Shown: in pieces, positions 26,757 through 35,203 of the stretch | Layout: every line of letters starts with the position of its first letter | Position numbering within the stretch: position 1 is the first letter of the stretch | Origin: Halomonas sp. M4R1S46 | Lineage (GTDB): Bacteria > Pseudomonadota > Gammaproteobacteria > Pseudomonadales > Halomonadaceae | DNA length: 64,000 nucleotides | Direction: 5' to 3' | Assembly: GCF_025725685.1 (NCBI RefSeq) | Contig: NZ_CP107008.1 | Coordinates: 372,001-436,000 of the forward strand | The notes under the pieces: generated by a model | The model's database searches: none | Told to the model about the DNA's origin: nothing | What the model saw: the letters and a program-made list of their open reading frames with translations, nothing else | Program-made: the position numbers and the translations under genes

Positions 26757-27442
26757 CGTCTCTCCTGTTCGGGTGTCCGGCGCAGCATGGGGCCGGTGGG
26801 GTGGGCGCAGGCGGGATCCCGGTTGCCGGGATCATTCACTCGTCTTGATACCGGAAAGGCGCCCAACAGTTCCCCGGGAGCCGGGGTCAGCAGGGCGCGC
26901 CGCTTCTCGGCGGGGGTGTCCGGGGCGAGCCAGCGCCCGGCATCGTCCGCCGCGATCACTGCCGGCAGGCGGTCGGTGAGGGGCGCCAGCAGGTCGTTGG
27001 TGGGCACCGTGATCAGGGCCAGAGAGTCCGCGTGCTCGGTCAGGCTGGTATGGAAGCGGCACCAGAGCCCGGCCAGCAACAGCGGGCCGCGGTCGGCCCG
27101 GGTGACCAGGAAGGGCTGCTTGGCCCGGGGCTGCGCCTTCCAGACATAGACGCCGCCGGCGGGCACCAGGCAGCGCCGGGCCGCGAAGGCCTCGCGGAAC
27201 ATGGCGCGGGATTCCAGGGACTCGGCCCGGGCGCAGTGGGGGGCATGGTCGAGTACCTTGAGCCAGGGCGGCGTGAGTCCCCAGAAGGCACTGGTCAGGC
27301 GCGGGCGTCCGGCCTCGAGGCGGATCAGCGACAGCGGTCGACGCGGCGCCAGGTTCGCCCCGGTGATCGGCGTCTCGTCCACCGCCAGGCCCGGCAGCAG
27401 GCGGTCGAGGTCGAGCGGGGGGATATAGAGTCGGCCGGCCAT
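26753..27442 (-). CDS. SRAP-family protein lacking all catalytic residues
   Basis: A 229-residue protein whose body is clearly SRAP (YedK/HMCES): GANLAPRRPLSLI (residues 28-40), FWGLTPPW (53-60), RAMFREAFAARRCLVPAGG (79-97), LVTRADRGPLLLAGLW and LTDRLPAVI. SRAP proteins crosslink to abasic sites through Cys2 with Asn, Glu and His helpers (E. coli YedK C2, N75, E105, H160). Here the aligned residues are Ala2, Cys70, Val100 and Thr156. The start is firm: GGAGG lies at the right distance before ATG 27442. The fold is probably retained while the classical chemistry is lost. First gene of a coupled pair with the M16 protease. Confidence 0.85.
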   Translation of the reverse strand: MAGRLYIPPLDLDRLLPGLAVDETPITGANLAPRRPLSLIRLEAGRPRLTSAFWGLTPPWLKVLDHAPHCARAESLESRAMFREAFAARRCLVPAGGVYVWKAQPRAKQPFLVTRADRGPLLLAGLWCRFHTSLTEHADSLALITVPTNDLLAPLTDRLPAVIAADDAGRWLAPDTPAEKRRALLTPAPGELLGAFPVSRRVNDPGNRDPACAHPTGPMLRRTPEQERR

Positions 27443-27514
27443 GGAACCTCCGGAGAGATGGGGCGCCAGAGTAACCAAGAGATCTCGCCGAGGAAAGCGC
27501 CGTCGCCGCTGGGC

Positions 27515-27542
27515 TTGCGTTGGTCCACAGGCACGATATGCT
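27515..27542 (+). promoter_or_regulatory. Candidate promoter of the TetR-acyltransferase operon
   Basis: TTGCGT, a 16-bp spacer and TATGCT lie about 85 bp before the TetR start. Autoregulation is likely for the family, but I see no strong operator dyad. Confidence 0.4.
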
Positions 27543-27627
27543 AGCGGAAACAGTGTTCGACTGACGTGATATGGTACTCCGGGGTGGCCGAACGCCGCCC
27601 TCCCTCCCCCGTTCCGAGAGGAATTCG

Positions 27628-28245
27628 ATGGCTCGTCCCAGACAGCACGCCCCCGAGGCCCTGCATGCCCAGGTGATGGCCGCCTGTGACGCCTGGCTGC
27701 AGGACCAGCCGGTACACACGTTGTCCCTGCGCTCCCTGGCCCGGGACGTGGGCTGTGCGCCCAGTACCCTGCTCAAGCTGTACGGCAGCTTCGGCAATCT
27801 CCTCCAGCATGTGAACCTCGAGTCCCTGGCGCGCCTGCGCACCGCCATCGACCCGCTGCTCGACGAGCAGCTCCCGGAGGCGCGGCTCAAGGCCCTGGCG
27901 ATGGCCTACTGGCAGTTCGCCAGGGATGACGCCTACCGCTGGCAGCTGCTGTTCGACTACCCCCTGGCCCAGGAGGGCGAGCTGGACCGCCGCCAGAGCG
28001 ACATGATCGAGGGGCTCTTCCTGCGGGTGGAAAATACCCTCAAGGAGTACCAGCCGGCCCTGGGAGACCTCGAGGCGCGGCGGTTGGGGCGCACGCTCTG
28101 GGGCAGCGTCCACGGGCTCGTGCAACTGGGGCTCAACGAGCGCCTGGGCTACTGGCAGAGCGAGCCCCTGGAAGTGGCCGAGCTCCTCGACCAGTTGCTC
28201 TCGACCCTGCTCGCCGGCCTGAAGGCGAGGTCCGACGGCTCGTGA
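27628..28245 (+). CDS. TetR-family transcriptional regulator
   Basis: A 205-residue regulator. The N-terminal helix-turn-helix (TLSLRSLARDVGCAPSTLLKLYGSFGNLLQHV, about residues 32-63) is followed by a WHG-like ligand/dimer domain (GRTLWGSVHGLVQLGLNERL). The start at 27628 follows GAGAGGA. It overlaps the acyltransferase gene by 4 bp (GTGA), suggesting it senses a lipid-related ligand and controls this operon; that link is inference. Confidence 0.88.
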   Translation: MARPRQHAPEALHAQVMAACDAWLQDQPVHTLSLRSLARDVGCAPSTLLKLYGSFGNLLQHVNLESLARLRTAIDPLLDEQLPEARLKALAMAYWQFARDDAYRWQLLFDYPLAQEGELDRRQSDMIEGLFLRVENTLKEYQPALGDLEARRLGRTLWGSVHGLVQLGLNERLGYWQSEPLEVAELLDQLLSTLLAGLKARSDGS

Positions 28246-28940
28246 CGCTGCTGCTATGGGGCGCGCCGGCCGCCTTGCTGGCCGCCGGCTGCTGGCGGCT
28301 GGCGCGTGCCCCCCGGCCGGCCATCCGCCGGCTGGTGTTCTTCGTCGTGCACCTGCTCTACCGGCTGCGCTACCGGGGACGCCGGCATATTCCCGCCTAC
28401 GGTCCCGCCCTGGTGGTCTGCAACCATGTCAGCTTCGTCGACGCCCTGGTGGTGGGCGGGGCCAGCCCGCGCCCGCTACGCTTCCTGATGGATCGGCCCA
28501 TCTACGAGTCCCGCTGGCTGCATTGGCTGTTCAAGCTGGTCGGGGCGATCCCCGTGGATTCCGAGCGGCGGGATCCGGGCGAGCTGCGCCGGGCCCTGGA
28601 GCAGGTCAGCCAGGCCCTGCGCCAGGGCGAGGTGGTGATGCTGTTCCCCGAGGGACGCCTGACGCCGGATGGCGAGGTCCATCCCTTTCGTCGCGGCCTG
28701 GAGCTGATCCTGGCCCGGGATGCGGTGCCGGTGGTGCCGGCGGGGCTGGCCGGGCTCTGGGGGTCATGGACCTCCAATCACGGCGGGCGGGCGCTGTCCA
28801 AGTGGCCGCGGCGCTTCCGGGCGCGGGTGGCCCTCTACTTCGGCGAGCCTCTGCCGCCCGAGGCGGCGGGGCGTGACCGGGTCGAGGCACGGGTCCGGGC
28901 GCTCAAGACCGAGGCCGACGACTGGGTCGCCGGGCGCTGA
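28242..28940 (+). CDS. PlsC-like lysophospholipid acyltransferase
   Basis: A 232-residue, membrane-anchored acyltransferase starting with GTG. Motif I NHVSFVD (HX4D), substrate-binding FPEGRLT and a later VPVVPAGLAG are typical of 1-acylglycerol-3-phosphate acyltransferases. The N terminus is hydrophobic (LLLWGAPAALLAAGCW). It transfers an acyl group to a lysophospholipid or related acceptor at the inner membrane. It is cotranscribed with the TetR regulator, so expression probably responds to fatty-acid or membrane state. Confidence 0.88.
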   Translation: MTLLLWGAPAALLAAGCWRLARAPRPAIRRLVFFVVHLLYRLRYRGRRHIPAYGPALVVCNHVSFVDALVVGGASPRPLRFLMDRPIYESRWLHWLFKLVGAIPVDSERRDPGELRRALEQVSQALRQGEVVMLFPEGRLTPDGEVHPFRRGLELILARDAVPVVPAGLAGLWGSWTSNHGGRALSKWPRRFRARVALYFGEPLPPEAAGRDRVEARVRALKTEADDWVAGR

Positions 28941-28942
28941 GT

Positions 28943-30232
28943 TCAGGCCTGGGCGGCCACCACGGGGCGACGCAGCGCCTGCCAGCAGCGGGCCGAGGTG
29001 ATCAGGTTATCGCGTACCTCGAGGATCTCCATGCGAACCGCGCCGATCTGCAGGCAGGCCGGGCCGTCCGGGAAGGATTCCAGGTGCTCGAGGATCAGGC
29101 CATTGAGGGTCTTGGGGCCGTCGGTGGGCAGATGCCAGCCCAGCGACTTGTTGATATCGCGAATGTTGGCGGTGCCGTCGATGACGTGGCTGCCGTCCTC
29201 CTGGGGGTGGATCTCCTGGTCCTGGCCGGCCACGTCGGTGGTGAACTCGCCGACGATCTCCTCGAGGATGTCCTCCAGGGTCACCAGCCCCTCCACGTCC
29301 CCGTACTCGTCCACCACGATGCCGATGCGGCGCTTCTGCTTCTGGAAGTTGAGCAGTTGGGTGTGCAGGGGCGTGGACTCGGGGATGAAGTAGGGCTCGC
29401 GGGCCTCCTGGACGATGGCTGCCTTGGTGACCTCGCCTCGCGACAGGAAGCGTGCCGCGTTGCGCAGGTGCAGCATGCCGATGATGTTGTTGATGTCGCC
29501 CTTGTAGACCGGCACCCGGGTGTGCTGGCTGGTGCGGATCTGGGTTAGGATGGTCTCCAGGTCATCGTCCAGATCGATGCCCGCCACCTCGTGGCGCGGC
29601 ACCATGATGTCGTTCACCGTGACGTTCTCGAGATCGAGGATCGATACCAGCATGGCCTGGTGACGGCGAGGGATCAGCGGCCCGGCCTCGTGGACCACGG
29701 TGCGCAGCTCGTCCCGGGTCAGGTTGTCGCCGCCGGCCTCCAGGGTCTTCACGCCGAGCAGGCGCAGCAGGCCGTTGGAGATGGCATTGACCAGCCAGAC
29801 CAGCGGGTAGAGCAGCTTGAGCAGCGGTTCCAGCACCAGCGAGGCCGGGTAGGCGATCCGTTCGGGCTTCACCGCGGCATAGGTCTTGGGGGTGACCTCG
29901 GCGAAGATCAGGATCACGATGGTCAGGATCAGTGGCGCCACTGCGGGGCCGGTCACCTCGCCGAAATAGTGGATGGCCAGCACGGTGGCGATCGCCGCCG
30001 CCAGGTTGTTGACCAGGTTGTTGCCGATCAGGATCACGCCGATCAACCGGTCCGGGCGGCTCAGCAGGCGCATCACGCGCTGGGCCCGGCCCTCGCCGCT
30101 GTTGGCCCGGTGGCTCAGGCGATAGCGGTTGATCGACATCATGCCGGTCTCGGAACTCGAGAAGAAGGCGGAAAGGCAGATGAGCAGCAGCAGCAGGCCG
30201 AACAGCAATCCCAGAGGGAAGTCGTCGCTCAA
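28943..30232 (-). CDS. CorB/CNNM-type membrane protein (DUF21-CBS-CorC)
   Basis: A 429-residue protein. The N-terminal DUF21 domain with about four membrane helices starts near residue 5 (LGLLFGLLLLLICLSAFFSS, SETGMMSINRYRL). Two CBS domains follow (VPRHEVAGIDLDDD, TRVPVYKGDINNIIGMLHLR, GIVVDEYGDVEGLVTLEDIL), then a C-terminal CorC_HlyC domain. Members transport or regulate Mg2+ efflux. It is often next to ypjD and ffh in gammaproteobacteria, as here. Confidence 0.92.
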   Translation of the reverse strand: MSDDFPLGLLFGLLLLLICLSAFFSSSETGMMSINRYRLSHRANSGEGRAQRVMRLLSRPDRLIGVILIGNNLVNNLAAAIATVLAIHYFGEVTGPAVAPLILTIVILIFAEVTPKTYAAVKPERIAYPASLVLEPLLKLLYPLVWLVNAISNGLLRLLGVKTLEAGGDNLTRDELRTVVHEAGPLIPRRHQAMLVSILDLENVTVNDIMVPRHEVAGIDLDDDLETILTQIRTSQHTRVPVYKGDINNIIGMLHLRNAARFLSRGEVTKAAIVQEAREPYFIPESTPLHTQLLNFQKQKRRIGIVVDEYGDVEGLVTLEDILEEIVGEFTTDVAGQDQEIHPQEDGSHVIDGTANIRDINKSLGWHLPTDGPKTLNGLILEHLESFPDGPACLQIGAVRMEILEVRDNLITSARCWQALRRPVVAAQA

Positions 30233-30306
30233 GTCGAAGGGTCCTCAATCGCGTATCAGGCTCGAGTTGTAGGGATTGGGCCGCACGGTGTCAAGGATCA
30301 CCGGCC

Positions 30307-31107
30307 TCAGCCACGGCCGAGCAGCACCTCGAGGACGAACTTGGTGCCGAAGTAGGCGAGCAGCAGCGCCAGGTAGCCGCCCAGCGTCCAGCGCACCGCG
30401 CGCAACCCGCGCCAGCCCAGCCAGTGATGGCCGGCCAGCAGGGTGGCGAAGAGCACCCAGGCGATCAGCGACAGGACCGTCTTGTGAACCAGGTGTTGGG
30501 CGAACATGCTGTCGACGAACACGAAGCCGCTGGCGATCGACAGGGTCAGCAGGGCCATGCCGGCCCAGATCAGCTCGAAGAGGATGCGCTCCATGGTGGT
30601 CAGTGGCGGCAGCGACTGGACCACGCCACGGATATGGTGGTGGCGCAGCGCCTGGTTCTGCACGCCGAGCAGGATCGCCTGGACGGCGGCGATGGCCAGC
30701 AGCGCGAAGGCCAGGGCCGAGCTCAGGGCATGCAAGGCGATGCCCGGGGTCATGCCCACGGCGCGCTCCGGGCTCGGCAGCTCGGTGGCCAGCAGCAGGG
30801 TCAGGCCGGCCACGGGGAACAGGCCGGCGGCGACATTGAGCACCGGCTTGAACAGGCTGACGACGAGCAGCACCAGCACCGCCAGGGCGCTGACCAGCAC
30901 GGCACTGGTGGACAGGCCCGGCAGCAGCGACTGGCCCTGGTCGAGCAGGCCGATGGCCAGCGGCAGGTGGAAGAGCAGGCCCAGCGCGCCGAAGCTGCGC
31001 ACCAGGGCGGCCCGCGGCGGCACTCGCCGGGCCAGGCTCAGGCACTGCCAGGAGGCGGCCGCGATGTAGAGGATGAAGGCCATGATGGCCAGGGGGAGCG
31101 CGTGCAT
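30307..31107 (-). CDS. ypjD: Cytochrome c assembly-type membrane protein YpjD
   Basis: A 266-residue polytopic protein with eight predicted helices of the CcsA/CcmF-like cytochrome c assembly family (MTPGIALHALSSALAFALLA, FGTKFVLEVLLG). It has conserved His residues on helix ends (HALSS, HLVHKTVLS, GHHWLGWRG) suited to haem binding. The position next to ffh and a corB-like gene is the usual YpjD location. The start at 31107 begins the first helix; the function in haem handling is inferred from family. Confidence 0.88.
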   Translation of the reverse strand: MHALPLAIMAFILYIAAASWQCLSLARRVPPRAALVRSFGALGLLFHLPLAIGLLDQGQSLLPGLSTSAVLVSALAVLVLLVVSLFKPVLNVAAGLFPVAGLTLLLATELPSPERAVGMTPGIALHALSSALAFALLAIAAVQAILLGVQNQALRHHHIRGVVQSLPPLTTMERILFELIWAGMALLTLSIASGFVFVDSMFAQHLVHKTVLSLIAWVLFATLLAGHHWLGWRGLRAVRWTLGGYLALLLAYFGTKFVLEVLLGRG

Positions 31108-31212
31108 CGATTGCTGTCCGTGCGCCTTCGCCAGCGTCTGGCGAGGTGAAATGGAGCGATCACTATACCGAATCCTCCCCGTGGCGCACAGCCGGGCGCG
31201 GCGCTCGCGGCA

Positions 31213-31241
31213 TGGAGACTCGCGGCCACAAGGCGTATAAT
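31213..31241 (+). promoter_or_regulatory. Candidate promoter of ffh
   Basis: A perfect -10 hexamer TATAAT (31236-31241) lies 85 bp before ffh, but the -35 region (TGGAGA, 17 bp upstream) is weak. A divergent -10-like TATAGT for ypjD lies at 31162-31167 on the minus strand. Confidence 0.45.
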
Positions 31242-31326
31242 TTTCGCCCATTGCAGGAAACCCCACGCCCGTGCCGGCACGGACCATTCCGGCGGTTTTC
31301 CCGGTCATCGTTTGCGGAGAGGCCTC

Positions 31327-32736
31327 ATGTTCCAGAATCTCAGCGATCGTCTGTCCCAGACGCTCAAATCGATCAAGGGTCAGGCGCGCCTGACCGAGGA
31401 CAACGTCAAGGACACCCTGCGCGAGGTGCGCCGCGCCCTGCTGGAGGCGGATGTCGCCCTGCCGGTGGTCAAGGCGTTCATCGACCGGGTGCGCGAGCGC
31501 GCCGTGGGCCAGGAGGTGTCGAAGAGCCTCTCCCCGGGCCAGCAGTTCGTCAAGATCGTCCAGCAGGAGCTCGAGGCGATCATGGGCGAGGCCAACGAGG
31601 GGCTGACCCTGAAGAGCGCGCCCGCGGTGGTGCTGATGGCCGGCCTGCAGGGCGCGGGCAAGACCACCTCCGTGGCCAAGCTGGCGCGCTACCTGCGCGA
31701 GCGCGAGAAGAAGAAGGTGCTGGTGGTCTCGGCGGACGTCTATCGGCCGGCGGCCATCGACCAGCTGGAGACGCTGGCCGGCGAGGTGGGCGTCGACTTC
31801 TTCCCGTCGCGCAGCGACCAGCAGCCGGTGGCCATCGCCGAGGCGGCGATCAAGCACGCCAGGATCCAGTTCCACGACGTGGTGCTGGTCGATACCGCCG
31901 GCCGGCTGGCCATCGACGAGGCCATGATGGCCGAGATCCAGGCGCTGCATCGGGCCGTGACCCCCGACGAGACGCTGTTCGTGGTCGACGCCATGACCGG
32001 CCAGGACGCCGCCAATACCGCCAAGGCCTTCCACGAGGCGTTGCCGCTGACCGGGGTGATCCTCACCAAGGCCGACGGCGACGCCCGTGGCGGCGCGGCC
32101 CTGTCGGTGCGCCACATCACCGGCAAGCCGATCAAGTTCATGGGCGTGGGCGAGAAGGTCGATGCCCTGGAGCCCTTCCACCCGGACCGCGTGGCCTCGC
32201 GCATCCTCGGCATGGGCGACATGCTGTCGCTGATCGAGGAGGCCGAGCGCACCGTCGACAAGGGCAAGGCCGAGCAATTGGCCAAGAAGGTCAAGAAGGG
32301 CGATGGCTTCGACCTGGAGGACTTCCGCGACCAGCTCCAGCAGCTCAAGAAGATGGGCGGCATGGGCGGGCTGCTGGGCAAGCTGCCCGGCATGGGCCAG
32401 ATGGCCGAGATGGCCCAGGGGCCGGGGCCCGAGAAGGAGATGGGCAAGCTCGAGGCGCTGATCAACTCGATGACGCCCCAGGAGCGCCGCAAGCCGGAGA
32501 TCATCAACGGCTCGCGCAAGCGCCGCATCGCCGCCGGTGCCGGCCTGCAGGTGCCCGACCTCAATCGCCTGCTCAAGCAGCACAAGCAGATGCAGAAGAT
32601 GATGAAGAAGGCCGGCAAGAAGGGCGGCATGCAGAAGATGATGCGTGGCATGTCCGGTATGATGGGCGGCGGCGGCCCGGGTGGCCCGGGTGGCCCGGGC
32701 GGCATGGGTGGCCCGGGTGGCATGCCATGGCGCTGA
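31327..32736 (+). CDS. ffh: Signal recognition particle GTPase Ffh
   Basis: A 469-residue SRP54 homologue that binds signal sequences with 4.5S RNA and delivers ribosomes to FtsY. The N domain is about 1-90. The G domain has GLQGAGKTTS, DTAGRL and TKADGDARGG. The Met-rich M domain lies from about 300 (LPGMGQMAEMAQGPGPEK, QMQKMMKKAGKK). The C-terminal tail is an unusual Gly/Met/Pro run (GGGGPGGPGGPGGMGGPGG). ATG at 31327 gives the family start MFQNLSDRLS. Confidence 0.97.
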   Translation: MFQNLSDRLSQTLKSIKGQARLTEDNVKDTLREVRRALLEADVALPVVKAFIDRVRERAVGQEVSKSLSPGQQFVKIVQQELEAIMGEANEGLTLKSAPAVVLMAGLQGAGKTTSVAKLARYLREREKKKVLVVSADVYRPAAIDQLETLAGEVGVDFFPSRSDQQPVAIAEAAIKHARIQFHDVVLVDTAGRLAIDEAMMAEIQALHRAVTPDETLFVVDAMTGQDAANTAKAFHEALPLTGVILTKADGDARGGAALSVRHITGKPIKFMGVGEKVDALEPFHPDRVASRILGMGDMLSLIEEAERTVDKGKAEQLAKKVKKGDGFDLEDFRDQLQQLKKMGGMGGLLGKLPGMGQMAEMAQGPGPEKEMGKLEALINSMTPQERRKPEIINGSRKRRIAAGAGLQVPDLNRLLKQHKQMQKMMKKAGKKGGMQKMMRGMSGMMGGGGPGGPGGPGGMGGPGGMPWR

Positions 32737-32770
32737 GGCGGCCGGCGACGGCCCCTCGGGGCTAAAAAGG

Positions 32771-32799
32771 TTTCCAAGCCGGGGAGATTTCCGTAGAAT
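32771..32799 (+). promoter_or_regulatory. Candidate promoter of the rpsP operon
   Basis: TTTCCA, a 17-bp spacer and TAGAAT, about 155 bp before rpsP. The leader contains a small perfect hairpin (ACCGCGATGTATCGCGGT, about 32820-32837) and further GC-rich stems. I cannot tell whether it is regulatory. Confidence 0.45.
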
Positions 32800-32952
32800 G
32801 CGGCGTCTTCACTGGCAGGACCGCGATGTATCGCGGTCATCGTCGTGACCGAACGACCCGGCGGCGAGCCCCCGGCTCGCGGTCGAACCGATTGTCGAGG
32901 GCGCAGGCCCCGACCGACAACCTCCGTAACTCAACCGAAGGACAGTCAACGC

Positions 32953-33201
32953 ATGGTTACCATTCGTCTGGCACGTGGTGGCGCCAAGAAGCGTCCCTTC
33001 TACCACCTGACCGTGACCGATTCCCGCAAGTCGCGCGACGGTCGTTTCATCGAGCGTCTGGGCTTCTTCAACCCGGTGGCCCGTGGCCAGGAAGAGCGTC
33101 TGCGCATCGACCTCGACCGCATCAGCCACTGGCAGGAGCAGGGCGCCCAGCTGTCCGGCCGCGTCGCCGAGCTGGTCAAGGAAGCCCGCAAGCAGGCCTG
33201 A
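32953..33201 (+). CDS. rpsP: 30S ribosomal protein S16
   Basis: An 82-residue ribosomal protein, beginning MVTIRLARGGAKKRPFYHLT, needed for 30S assembly. First gene of rpsP-rimM-trmD-rplS. GAAGGACA upstream provides the RBS. Length and sequence match the family. Confidence 0.98.
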   Translation: MVTIRLARGGAKKRPFYHLTVTDSRKSRDGRFIERLGFFNPVARGQEERLRIDLDRISHWQEQGAQLSGRVAELVKEARKQA

Positions 33202-33239
33202 GTGCCTGACGCGCCCGCATGTCTGACGCAGGATCGCCG

Positions 33240-33791
33240 ATGAGCGCAAGCGCCGAGCGAGGTCCGACCGACGATCACGTGGTGCTGGGCAAGTTGACCA
33301 GCCCCTACGGCGTCAAGGGCTGGCTCAAGGTGTACTCGTACACCAGTCCCATGGAAGGCATCCTCGACTACGACGCCTGGGTGCTGCGCCATCAGGGACG
33401 CCTGGTCCGCTATCGTCTCGCCCAGGGACGCCCCCATGGCAAGGGCCTGGTGGCCCGCCTCGAGGGGGTCGACGCGCGTGAACAGGCCGAGGCCCTGGCC
33501 GGTGCCGAGATCCTCCTGCCCAAGGCCGAGCTACCCGAACTCGACGGCGACGACGAGTTCTACTGGTATCAGCTCGAGGGCCTGAAGGTGGTGACCGACG
33601 GCGGCGTGCCGCTGGGGCGCATCAGCTACCTGTTCGAGACCGGCGCCAACGACGTCATGGTCGTCAAGGGGCGCGACGGCGACGCCGTCGACAGTCGCGA
33701 GCGGCTGCTGCCCTTCCTGCCCGGCGAGGTCGTGCGCGACGTGGACCTCGAGGCCGGCGTGATGACCGTCGACTGGGATCCGGAATTTTGA
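33240..33791 (+). CDS. rimM: Ribosome maturation factor RimM
   Basis: A 183-residue 16S-processing factor that binds S19 on the 30S head. The N-terminal RimM domain has VLGKLTSPYGVKGWLKVYSY, and the C-terminal PRC-barrel has EFYWYQLEGLKVV and LLPFLPGEVVRDVDL. The ATG at 33240 has AGGA 7 bases upstream; an in-frame ATG at 33219 lacks an RBS. Confidence 0.96.
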   Translation: MSASAERGPTDDHVVLGKLTSPYGVKGWLKVYSYTSPMEGILDYDAWVLRHQGRLVRYRLAQGRPHGKGLVARLEGVDAREQAEALAGAEILLPKAELPELDGDDEFYWYQLEGLKVVTDGGVPLGRISYLFETGANDVMVVKGRDGDAVDSRERLLPFLPGEVVRDVDLEAGVMTVDWDPEF

Positions 33792-33808
33792 GCCGGAGCG
33801 GCGCGGCG

Positions 33809-34570
33809 ATGTGGATCGGCGTGGTGTCGCTGTTTCCCGAGATGTTCGAGGCCCTGACGGCTCAAGGCGTGACGGGCAGAGCGGTGGAGAAGGGGCGTAT
33901 CGCCCTGGAGTTCTGGAACCCCCGGGACTACGCCACCGACCGGCATCGCACCGTGGATGATCGCCCCTACGGCGGCGGCCCGGGGATGCTGATGAAGGTC
34001 GATACCCTGCGCTCGGCCATCCACGATGCCCGCGCGCGGGCCGAGGACGCCACCGGGCAGCGCCCGAGGGTGGTCTACCTGTCCCCCCAGGGACGGCGGC
34101 TGGATCAGCGCGGCGCGCAGGAACTGGCAACGGGCCCCCCGCTGGTGGTGGTGGCCGGACGCTACGAAGGCATCGATGAGCGGGTGGTGGAAGCCGACAT
34201 CGATGAGGAGTGGTCGATCGGCGACTATGTGCTGAGCGGCGGCGAGCTGCCGGCCATGGTACTGATCGATGCTGCGGCAAGGCTGGTCCCCGGGGTGCTG
34301 GGGCATCAGGACTCCGCGGTCGAGGACTCCTTCAACGACGGACTGCTGGACTGTCCGCACTACACTCGCCCCGAGGTCATCGACGGGCGGCGGGTGCCGG
34401 AGGTCCTGCTCAGCGGTCACCATGGCGCCATCCGGCGCTGGCGGCTGAAGCAGTCCCTGGGGCGGACCTGGCTCAGGCGGCCCGACCTGCTCGAGGGCAG
34501 GACGCTGAGCGCCGAGCAGCAGGCCCTGCTCAAGGAGTTCATCGAGGAGTACGCGCTGGCCACCAGGTAG
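33809..34570 (+). CDS. trmD: tRNA (guanine-37-N1)-methyltransferase
   Basis: A 253-residue SPOUT enzyme with the AdoMet-binding trefoil knot. The signature sequences are MWIGVVSLFPEMFEALT, RHRTVDDRPYGGGPGM, VVAGRYEGIDERVVE and SIGDYVLSGGELPA. It makes m1G37 in tRNAs, preventing frameshifts. The ATG at 33809 gives the conserved MWIG start; an in-frame TTG overlapping the rimM stop at 33788 is less likely. Confidence 0.97.
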   Translation: MWIGVVSLFPEMFEALTAQGVTGRAVEKGRIALEFWNPRDYATDRHRTVDDRPYGGGPGMLMKVDTLRSAIHDARARAEDATGQRPRVVYLSPQGRRLDQRGAQELATGPPLVVVAGRYEGIDERVVEADIDEEWSIGDYVLSGGELPAMVLIDAAARLVPGVLGHQDSAVEDSFNDGLLDCPHYTRPEVIDGRRVPEVLLSGHHGAIRRWRLKQSLGRTWLRRPDLLEGRTLSAEQQALLKEFIEEYALATR

Positions 34571-34727
34571 GTCAGGGCGGAGGTGCAGGACGCGCCCCGA
34601 GGGGCGACGGACCTGTGTCACCAACAGGACTCCCGTGCGTCGACGCGTTCGAGCGCCGGGATCACGATTCGTCGGCCAACCACTGCCGGACCGGCGAGTC
34701 AATGAATGTTATCGAGGAGTTATCGTC

Positions 34728-35084
34728 ATGAGCAGCAAGAACAAGGTGATCCAGGCGCTCGAAGCCGAGCAGATGAGCAAGGAAGTCCCCGCCTTCGCCC
34801 CGGGTGACACCGTGGTCGTCCAGGTCAAGGTCAAGGAAGGCAACCGCGAGCGCCTGCAGGCGTTTGAGGGCGTGGTCATCGGCAAGCGCAACCGCGGCCT
34901 GAACTCCGCCTTCACCGTGCGCAAGATCTCCCACGGTGTCGGCGTCGAGCGTACCTTCCAGACCTACAGCCCGCTGGTCGACTCCATCAGCGTCAAGCGT
35001 CGCGGTGACGTGCGCCAGGCCAAGCTGTACTACCTCCGCGAGCGCAGCGGCAAGTCCGCCCGCATCAAGGAAAAGCTGGCCTGA
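34728..35084 (+). CDS. rplS: 50S ribosomal protein L19
   Basis: A 118-residue protein at the subunit interface. It has the family block FAPGDTVVVQVKVKEG, LQAFEGVVIGKRNRGLNSAF and YYLRERSGKSARIKEKL. Last gene of the rpsP operon. A 157-bp gap after trmD may be an mRNA leader, and a terminator follows. Confidence 0.98.
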   Translation: MSSKNKVIQALEAEQMSKEVPAFAPGDTVVVQVKVKEGNRERLQAFEGVVIGKRNRGLNSAFTVRKISHGVGVERTFQTYSPLVDSISVKRRGDVRQAKLYYLRERSGKSARIKEKLA

Positions 35085-35136
35085 GGCAGGCGCCCGCCGG
35101 CGTGCGGTGACGTGGCGTCCTAGCCCGCATCGACAG

Positions 35137-35175
35137 CGAAACCCCGTCACCGCGACCGCGGGGCGGGGTTTCGTC
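35137..35175 (+). terminator. Terminator of the rpsP-rplS operon
   Basis: CGAAACCCCG and CGGGGTTTCG form a hairpin with an internal GC loop between rplS and xerD. Confidence 0.7.
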
Positions 35176-35203
35176 GTTCCGGGGCCCCGCACGGAGAAGT
35201 GCC

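Noticed and set aside
23853..27149. 1098-codon open frame on the plus strand opposite the M16 protease and SRAP genes
   Set aside because: It is the antisense shadow of two well-identified genes in GC-rich DNA; its predicted protein is Gly/Gln/Val/Arg-rich without domains and has no RBS.
28943..31107. Haemolysin and magnesium/cobalt exporter names for the CorB-like protein
   Set aside because: The DUF21-CBS-CorC architecture is clear, but the haemolysin label for this family is historical and not supported by sequence.
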